64,000 nucleotides of DNA from Apiospora phragmitis (lineage: Eukaryota > Ascomycota > Sordariomycetes > Amphisphaeriales > Apiosporaceae). The stretch spans positions 5,828,001-5,892,000 of the forward strand of contig JAQQWL010000011.1 of the NCBI GenBank assembly GCA_038363925.1, read 5' to 3'. The position numbers and the translations under genes are program-made. Below, one piece after another: positions 57,526 through 64,000 of the stretch (its first letter is position 1; every line of letters starts with the position of its first letter). The notes under the pieces were generated by a model that was given only the letters and a program-made list of their open reading frames with translations, was not told the DNA's origin and did no database searches.

Positions 57526-58259
57526 ATGCCCTACTGGCACGTCAATGTCCCGGAGCCGGAGCGGGAACGGGACTGCCCCGAGTTCTTGCGCGACCTGAGC
57601 GCCAAGGACCGGGGCATCATCGGCACGCCCGACGAGCAGTACCACATCCTGACCTGGCCCGAGGTGCGGGACATCGTCGCGACGAACCGGCTGGACCGCT
57701 TCCAGCGCGTGCCGTCCGACCTGCGCCGCTACCTGGCCTACAACTGGCAGCTTCGGCGCGAGCACGGTAGCGTCATGAACTTTGTCCTGAACGAGCGGCT
57801 GCGCTGGACCATGCCCATCGCGCCCCGGGGCCGGCCCTTCGAGTGCCCCGAGCTGGACATCAAGACCCTCTGGAACGACTGGCCCTACGGCCTCGACAAG
57901 CGCATCGTGCACCTCGTCGTCTGGACCAAGTTCGACCTCGAGGAGGACCCGCAGACCCTGGATCTGACCGACGCCGCGAGGAAGGAGATTAACGACTACG
58001 TAGACAAGGTGTTTGGGTCACGCCTGCCAAGGGAGAACGTAAGTCTTTGAGCGTCTATGTATTTGATGTTTTATGTAAATCTTGTAACCATTTATTGCTG
58101 CCGCTGATTCTGGTGGAACAGTACATCTGGTTTAAGAACTGGAGCTCCTTGAAGTCCGTCCACGCCGTAGAGCATTTCCATGTCATGCTCTTTGATCCTG
58201 ATCCAGCATTTATCGACGAGATAACCCACGGAGATGTTCCCTTGTGTCGAAAAGTCTAG
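57526..58259 (+). CDS. DUF3605 protein (N-acetylglucosamine-induced protein 1 family)
   Basis: Conserved fungal protein of unknown biochemical role; the Candida relative is induced by N-acetylglucosamine. Exons: 57526-58038 and 58122-58259 (216 aa), 83-nt intron, phase 0. Upstream codons are in frame but have no ATG, so the start is MPYWHVNVPEPERERDCPEF. Family blocks seen: LRDLSAKDRGIIGTPDEQYH, RFQRVPSDLRRYLAYNWQLR, TLWNDWPYGLDKRIVHLVVW, and after the intron YIWFKNWSSLKSVHAVEHFH, followed by DPDPAFIDEITHGDVPLCRK. No signal peptide or membrane span. No frame break. It converges on the FolB gene with only 187 bases between stops. Confidence 0.9.
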
Positions 58260-58446
58260 ATCCTTTCGGCCTCTTGTCTTTGCTTTGGTTGGGTACAGAT
58301 TGGACAGTTAGACAGACTTCTCAGACTAGATCGGACTTGGTGCCACTATAGAACCCGCCGAAAAGACTGCTAGACCAACAGTGACCCTATTCAGATATCT
58401 ACTGTACCCTGTTGCCAATGTACAGACAAGTATCAAGCGTAGATTC

Positions 58447-59536
58447 TCAGGGCAAGGCACCTCCTGCTTTGATCTCCACCGCCGGACATTCGGCAAACGG
58501 TACCGCGATGGGCTTGGCCAGACTGACCTTGACTTGCCATCCTCGCTCGCGGGCCGTCTTGGGCTCGTCGCCAATCTTGAAGTCGTTTAGTATCTTGTCG
58601 GCCAATAGCGACCCTAGTGCTTCTAATGTCTCGAAGGATGAACTCTCCATGGTCTGTTTTTGTCGAGGTGAGTTAGTTGAAAGTGTTCTGTTTTCTCTCT
58701 CCAGGGCGAGCCAGACTTACCTCGAAAACCAACTTCTCCACCTCGGGGTGGATGTCGCTCGTCGTATCGAGCCGGTCGATTTCCACGTCGGCCACGACCA
58801 TCTGCTTGGCCTGCCGCTCGTTGGCGTTGACGCCGATGAGGGTGGGGATGTGCAGGCTGTGGATGCGTAGCGAGCGCGCGTACGACTGCAGGGGGTTGGC
58901 CTTCTCCTCGCCGAGACCCATCTTGAAGCAGGCTGTGACGGCGAGCGCCACGCCCGCGCCAAGCAGCGAGGCCTTGGGCAGGTCCACGGTCAGCGTCAGC
59001 GACCGCAGCTTGCCGGCGTCCAGGAAGGGGACCTGGTCCAGCGGCAGCGCCCGCCGGCTGCCGTCGACCACGCGGCCCGTCAGGCCGACCCAGAGCATCT
59101 CGAAGGCGTCGGCAGCGCTGGGGCCGGGGCCGATGCCCCCGGCCGCGTCCGCCTTGTGCGCGGGGGCGGCGGCGTCCGGGTTCTTCGGGGGCGTGGCCGA
59201 GAGCCGGTCCAGGCTCTCGCGCAACCGCTTGCTCAGGTTGCCATAGTGGACCGTGTCGCCCGACGCGACGTTGTCGCCGGCGGCGGCGGCGTGGAAGGGC
59301 TGCTGGAACGAGACCTCGGTCGACAGCAGCGCCGGCTGGGCCTTGTTGGCCCGGCCCCAGGCGTCACGGCCCACTGGCAGCGTCCCCTGCAGGTTGTGGA
59401 CTCGGACCACGGCGATGGGCTCGCCTGCGCCGGCGGCGACTTGCCAGTTGGTCAGCAGCGGCGCCGGGGGGTCGGCACTTTGCTGTTGGAATTGAGCAGG
59501 CTCCATCGTGACCCAGCTCTTGAGAGATGATAGCAT
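58447..59536 (-). CDS. Tandem FolB (dihydroneopterin aldolase-like) protein
   Basis: Likely folate/pterin enzyme: FolB cleaves or epimerises 7,8-dihydroneopterin. Exons: 59536-58721 and 58653-58447 (340 aa), 67-nt intron in phase 0. Two copies of the fold are visible. The first runs from IAVVRVHNLQGTLPVGRDAW to SGDTVHYGNLSKRLRESL. The second runs from LRIHSLHIPTLIGVNANERQ through HPEVEKLVFE, across the intron to TMESSSFETLEALGSLLADK, ending VSLAKPIAVPFAECPAVEI with the expected active-site Lys-Pro. In most ascomycetes this activity sits at the N-terminus of trifunctional Fol1; here no pyrophosphokinase or pteroate synthase part follows, so this is a stand-alone paralogue. Start may be 59536 (MLSSLKSWVTMEPAQ) or 59506 (MEPAQ). 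The linker is Ala/Pro/Gly-rich. Confidence 0.82.
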
Positions 59537-59967
59537 TTGCGGGAAGGGAAAAAAAGAAAAAAGAAAAGAAACTCTACGGGTTATTAGGCTTGAAGCGTTT
59601 ATCGAGTGTCTTGGGCGTCGTGAGGCAGATGACGTCAGCTGCTTCGAAAGATGGGATGAGAGCGTCAGCTAGCAACGCCAACAAGCAAGCATATGTATAC
59701 TCAGTATTCAGGATATCTCGAGCTATTGTGATGGAGTTAAGGCTTGAGAATCAGATGGAAGAAGTGGATGCTGAAATATGTAAGGCCCAAGTATTGGATG
59801 CTAGGCAATGTCAAATGTGTACGGAGTACTGTAAGATGTATTGTCGGTTTGGAACGTGCCTCAGCTCAGCCCCACTACAGCGAACTCAATATGACCGAAA
59901 TACAGTCCAGTCAGTCGCGCCAAATATTTGCCCTTCATCTTCCAACATTGTGTCACCTTCAAGTGAA
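59537..59967. other. Promoter of FolB gene and 3' flank of GNAT gene
   Basis: About 430 bases; an A/G-rich patch at 59542-59572 immediately upstream of the FolB start, then unremarkable DNA. Confidence 0.45.
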
Positions 59968-60676
59968 TCAGACCTCTTTGGGATACCATATCATGTTCCA
60001 GATCTTGTGCATGCATTTTGCTCCCCATTGACTTAGATCGGTCTCCAACAAGTCGATGTCTTTGAATCCGTTCTTCAGATACAAACTGTGGCCATCCGGA
60101 GAAGCCTCTAGATATGCAGGCATGCCAAGTTCTTGAGCCTGCCTCAGGGCCCATTGGATTAGCATCGTTCCTGCACCCCGGCCTTGATGCGTCGGATGCG
60201 TCTGCAGCATATGCAAGTCTTTAGGTCGATGTCATGTCAGTATTGTGTTGTGCCTCTACTGCTACTTCCCATAAAAGTCGAGGTCACTTACAGACATGGG
60301 GCTTATCACCCACGAGCCGAGTTCGTTGAGCCAAGAGGCCTCCCCACAGCTTCTCGCAGGCCTCGATGTTGCTGCCGGGGCCAAACACCCGGGGAGTCAG
60401 TTCAGGCGGTTCCTTATAGACGTGCACCTTGGCCCAAGCGACCATCTGCTCGTGCCCGTCGCCCTCAATCTCTGTATCGATGACTTTGACGTGTCGTGCC
60501 GTCTTGTCTTCCTCGAGTGTCTTGACAAAAGACTCGGACCGCATATTATTGGCCTCCTCGGCGAACGGGCCGGGAAACAGGAACGGCGTGAACGGATTTG
60601 GCACGTAGGCAAGCTTCTCGATCTCCAGTCCGCGGGAGAGATCAGCTAATGTAAATTCTCGAAGTTCTAGCGGCAT
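59968..60676 (-). CDS. GNAT-family N-acetyltransferase
   Basis: Transfers an acetyl group from acetyl-CoA to an unidentified amine. Exons: 60676-60292 and 60218-59968 (211 aa), 73-nt intron splitting the codon of VYLHML. The first ATG in frame is 60676, giving MPLELREFTLADLSRGLEIE, the usual start of this fungal subfamily; codons upstream to 60736 are open but begin with TTG. The acetyl-CoA loop QGRGAG is intact (HPTHQGRGAGTMLIQWAL), followed by LGMPAYLEASPDGHSLYLKN and GFKDIDLLETDLSQWG, the typical beta-6/7 part. No frame break. Divergent from the SET-MYND gene. Confidence 0.88.
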
Positions 60677-61421
60677 CTTGTCGTCGTTGCCTTTTGACTG
60701 TGTGTGTGTGTCGACCGGAATGGAGAGACTAGCCAACGGCCACTTCTACTCGCATAGCTGTCTATGCTTTCTGGTATATATATACACATATTTCCTCTGC
60801 TTCACTTTCCAAGTGACACAAGCATGGTGAGCACTAGTCCTTCTGTCTGAAAATCGTGCCCGGCTATATGAGTCACCCCGAGTATCGTGCCATCTTACAG
60901 GCAACATGGGCCATTACTTAATGAGGAAGGAAGATATACTAGGGTGATTAGGTCACTATAATGAAGTATACTTATACGGATGGCACAGATCAGACCAAGC
61001 CAGCCAGCGATGTTGATACAACGAAGACAGGCATTCTCTCATATTGAGTCCTGCTAGATCTAGATCGTGGTTAAACGCTGGTAATGCAACCCTTTCGAAC
61101 ATGAGATGTGCATTCTATCTATATTTGCTTCCCATGCTGCATGGATGTTGATCGATGTCATATATCAGAATCCGAGGCTTCGACCCGGTCGTTCGGTCCA
61201 TGGTTCTCCCAGAAAACAGGCGGGGCATAAAATTGCACCTACTGGTTAACTCTCCATACTGCTTTCTTCCATCTATCAGCGTCGACTATTTATAAAACTC
61301 GGGCTAAGTAAATAGCCTGCACGCCATTATCTGAGAAACAGGACACCGAGGCATAACCAAGGGTCCCGGGTTCTGCACATTCATCACCCCACGCTATTGC
61401 CCCTCACCATCGCCGACCACC
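60677..61421. other. Divergent promoter region GNAT / SET-MYND
   Basis: No coding frame supported. A TATATATATAC element at about 60774-60785 lies roughly 100 bases upstream of the GNAT start and could be its TATA box. Confidence 0.4.
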
Positions 61422-63252
61422 ATGCCCACCATCCCATCCACCCTAACCCTTCACGGCACGCCGTCATCCCCGGCGGCCGTCACCTCCGAGCCGCCCAGCC
61501 CTTTAAGCCGGGCGACGCGATCGCTTACTTCGCGGAGCCCTGCATAGCGATTCCCGACGCCCCCACCCAAGCACTGGTCTGCAACTCCTGTCTCCTGCCG
61601 TCCTCCGGCACGCAGCCCCGGCTCTGCACCGGCTGCAAAGCCGTCGCCTACTGCAGCGTCGCCTGCCAGAAGGCCGACTGGGCCCGCGTGCACAAGGAGG
61701 AATGCAAGGTGTTCCGGCGCGTCCAGACCGCGGCGGCCGCGGGCCGGCCGCTCCCGACGCCTGTGCGCGCGTTGGTGCAGATGCTGCTCCTCGCCGAGAA
61801 GCTGGAGTCGTCGACGGGGCTGGGGCTGGAGAGCCACGTGGACGATTTTCGCCGGCAATCTGGCAGCGGCGGCGAGCCGGAGCGGCTGGAGGCACCGTCG
61901 TGGCGAGATCTGGAACTGCAAGCTATGGGCGCTGTGCATTATCTCGGGCGTGAAGCCAACCCTCACAACATCGCGAATGCCCTAGAAGCGGCGTGCAAGG
62001 TACGTACGTACGTGGACTGTCGGGTTTTATGGGAGTGATCAACGGTTTGACCTTTTTGCTAACCGGCTCTTGTCTGGCGGCAGCTGCAAGTCAACTCATT
62101 CAGCCGTCTCGACCCTGATGCTGGACAGACTGGCCTGTATATGCACCCGGGTCTGGCTATGGTGAACCATTCATGTACGCCGAGTGGATTTGTGCAGTTC
62201 ATCGGACGCAGAGCCGTACTTCGGGCGTATCGATCCATTCAAAAGGGCGAGGAAGTCACAATCTCCTATATTGGTCAGTCGCCTGGAGTACTTATGCCTA
62301 TCTACATCGCTTACGTTGACCATACGTGTTCCAGCCTGCGAACTGCACCGCAGCCACCGACAAAGGTCGCTGAAAGAGCGCTACCACTTCCAGTGTAGCT
62401 GTCCTCGGTGCAAGGATGATTTAGATGTATATGAGGTCTGCCAGGCCTATTCTCACCTGGACCTCAACCGCCTCAGTCTGACGCCTGACTTGAACATCTT
62501 CCGTAACCCCCCGATCAGCGGATCGATCAGGTCGGATGGAGCACTGCAGCGCATAGTGGATGAAATATTCTTGGAATGCTCCCAGCCCCTGACAGATATG
62601 GACTTTGCCAAGCGCTCGAAGCTTTTGGGCAACCGGTGGGAGAAATGCGAGCCGCTCCGCAAAGCCAAGCTCTACGCCATCGAGCCGCTGCCCCGAGTGC
62701 TCTCCGAGGCCAGTATATACTCTACAGAGCTTGGGAAATTCTCGCACTCCCTGGCCATCTCCTGCTTTCTGGCTTTGAACTGTGACCCCTTCCAGTATCC
62801 CATGCCTTTCCATCCTTTCCGGGTGAAAGGGCTGCTTGCCGTAGGGGAAACTGATCAGCAACACGGGTCAAGGCTACGCAACGAGCGCCTCCCAGGGCAG
62901 CATCAATGAACCTATGGAGACTAGACTCAAGCAAGTCTTTGAGGCCACCGACTCGATTACAGTGGCGCAGGCAGCCCTGATGATGGGTGCCTGGTGGGGA
63001 CCCAAGGCACACTCGGAGGAATGGCAGCCCTACCAAGAAGCCATCGAGGTGCTAAAGGATGTGGAGACGCTTCCCGGCCGCAACGATGAGAAGAAAATGC
63101 TGAGTCTTTGGGTAAAGGATGGGCAGGATCTCGAGGCAGAGCTATTCTTCAGACACGCTGTACTGAAGCCAGTCCAAGAGCTTGCCAGTCTTGCTTTGGA
63201 CATCATGGACGCAGAGTTTGGTGACCAGCGGTCTCCTGTGAGGAGGAACTAG
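61422..63252 (+). CDS. SET and MYND domain protein (SMYD-like)
   Basis: Putative protein-lysine methyltransferase. Exons: 61422-61999, 62084-62273, 62335-63252 (about 561 aa). The start MPTIPSTLTLHG loses one base near 61452 before HAVIPGGRHLRAAQPFKPGD, the first SET strand. The MYND zinc finger interrupts SET: CNSCLLPSSGTQPRLCTGC, AYCSVACQKADW and HKEECKVF. After intron 1 (GCTAAC branch) come YMHPGLAMVNHSCTPSGFVQ and GRRAVLRAYRSIQKGEEVTI, with NHSC and the SY of the active site, joined across intron 2 to ACELHRSHRQRSLKERYHFQ and the post-SET cysteines CSCPRC. The rest is helical TPR-like sequence. A one-base surplus in a G4 run near 62844-62847 (AVGKLISN) breaks the last exon. The two breaks cancel in total length. 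Confidence 0.9.
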
Positions 63253-63609
63253 CCTAGTTGTTCTTTACTTCGGAATACAAAACGATGGCATTTTCCAGCG
63301 TAAGATGAAACTAGTGAAATTCGACCGACACCTTGGTAGTGTTCATAGTGCTCACAATCTATTATATGGCAGGATTAAACACAACATGAATTTTACTTTG
63401 AGCCAGGATGTTTTCCATGACCACCAAGGCGCATTAACTTTGTTCTGTAGTGCTTAGCGAATCCCGATATCTGTGAATGCTTGAGAGGGCTCGTAGTACC
63501 GATATCTTACTTGAGGATGCTCTTGACGCAACCTATGACTTTACCATTCCCTCCAATCTGTTGGGTGATCTTCTCTTCAAGCTCGTATTCTTAAGTCCGC
63601 CGCGTACCC
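63253..63609. other. Convergent spacer at the right end
   Basis: About 360 bases, A+T-rich, holding probable 3' UTRs of the SET-MYND and coiled-coil genes. Confidence 0.5.
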
Positions 63610-64000
63610 TCACGGGCTAGCCCTGTTGGCAGAGGTCGTATTTGCCTCCAAGCGCTGTACCCTGCTCTTGAGCAATTGCGATTCCATCTGTAATGTCTCG
63701 ACCTGGCCGACCCGGTTGCCGAACTTGGTAATGTTGTTGGTGAGAATGTCAAGTTCTTCGCGAGATAATGCACAGTAGTGCAAGGCTCGGCCTTTCGCAT
63801 GGTCTCGAGCTGTGGCATCCCGCAACTGGGCGACTTCCATTCGTAAGAGGTGGACTTCTTTAGCGTAGCTGTCATCTACAAGGGTGTTCTCCTGAGAGGC
63901 TTCTCTGGTCTCCCAGCTGCCTTTTGAGATCGTGGAGCTCCTCCTGGAATTGGGCCAGTTCGCCCCTGACGCTGTCCATCCCCCGAGCGAAGTTTTCTTC
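63610..64000 (-). CDS. C-terminal end of a coiled-coil protein, runs off the right edge
   Basis: I do not recognise this gene. From the window edge the minus strand reads EENFARGMDSVRGELAQFQE then ELHDLKRQL; after a one-base surplus near 63925-63930 it continues EASQENTLVDDSYAKEVHLL, then EELDILTNNITKFGNRVGQV and LKSRVQRLEANTTSANRASP before the stop at 63610. Heptad spacing of Leu, Ile and Val with many Glu, Lys and Gln residues indicates a long coiled coil. The protein could be any filamentous, motor-associated or tethering protein. Only the last 130 or so residues are in view. Confidence 0.6.
   Translation of the reverse strand, partial: KKTSLGGWTASGANWPNSRRSSTISKGSWETREASQENTLVDDSYAKEVHLLRMEVAQLRDATARDHAKGRALHYCALSREELDILTNNITKFGNRVGQVETLQMESQLLKSRVQRLEANTTSANRASP

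Noticed and set aside
60677..60736. Upstream extension of the GNAT protein by 20 codons
   Set aside because: The extension begins with TTG; the first ATG at 60676 matches the usual family start.

Overview
This window is nuclear DNA from a filamentous ascomycete (Pezizomycotina, most likely Sordariomycetes). The evidence is the gene set: a PRD-4-type checkpoint kinase, complex I 17.8 kDa subunit, SUN-family wall protein, Csx2-type Arf-GAP and DUF3605 protein. Introns are short (49-100 nt), GT-AG, often with a CTAAC-type branch site just upstream of the acceptor. Intergenic DNA is rich in TACCTACCTA tetranucleotide runs. There is no operon logic; genes lie on both strands in divergent and convergent pairs. 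I see no rRNA, tRNA, CRISPR array or intact transposon.

Layout. 1-0.9 kb: N-terminal part of a Munc13/Ync13-like protein (-). 3.8-7.4 kb: BAR-PH-ArfGAP protein (+). 9.1-11.3 kb: CHK2/PRD-4 kinase (-). 13.4-14.9 kb: disordered hypothetical protein (+). 15.7-16.8 kb: Pcd1-like Nudix hydrolase (+). 17.1-18.0 kb: Ctr copper transporter (-), divergent from 3-hydroxyanthranilate dioxygenase at 19.2-19.9 kb (+). 20.1-23.2 kb: large single-pass membrane protein (-). 24.7-25.9 kb: ER exchange factor SIL1 (-), divergent from complex I NUO-17.8 at 26.6-27.5 kb (+). 29.0-29.7 kb: ribosomal protein uS19/RPS15 (-). 30.7-33.0 kb: C2H2 factor with a long X-E-H repeat (-). 33-42.5 kb: 9.5 kb without a recognisable gene. 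42.5-43.8 kb: SUN/GH132 wall protein (+). 45.5-47.3 kb: FMP42-type MFS carrier (+). 47.7-49.2 kb: HOS2-type histone deacetylase (-), divergent from an ING-PHD protein at 50.7-52.0 kb (+). 52.6-54.8 kb: UDP-glucose pyrophosphorylase (-). 57.5-58.3 kb: DUF3605 protein (+). 58.4-59.5 kb: tandem FolB protein (-). 60.0-60.7 kb: GNAT acetyltransferase (-), divergent from a SET-MYND protein at 61.4-63.3 kb (+). 63.6 kb to the edge: C-terminus of a coiled-coil protein (-).

The genes are mostly housekeeping: trafficking, DNA-damage/clock signalling, NAD synthesis, ER folding, respiration, translation, cell wall, sugar nucleotides and chromatin. The HDAC and ING genes share an intergenic region and both act in histone deacetylation or acetylation, but nothing else suggests a functional cluster and no secondary-metabolite cluster is present.

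Main caveat: about 16 one- or two-base frame breaks interrupt otherwise conserved proteins, one of them in the essential ribosomal protein uS19. In each gene the total coding length becomes a multiple of three once the inferred indels are counted. This looks like residual indel error in a draft assembly rather than pseudogenisation. Coordinates of affected genes are therefore given as spans, with the break sites named. Gene names rest on reading the translated frames and recalling family motifs; no database search was run.
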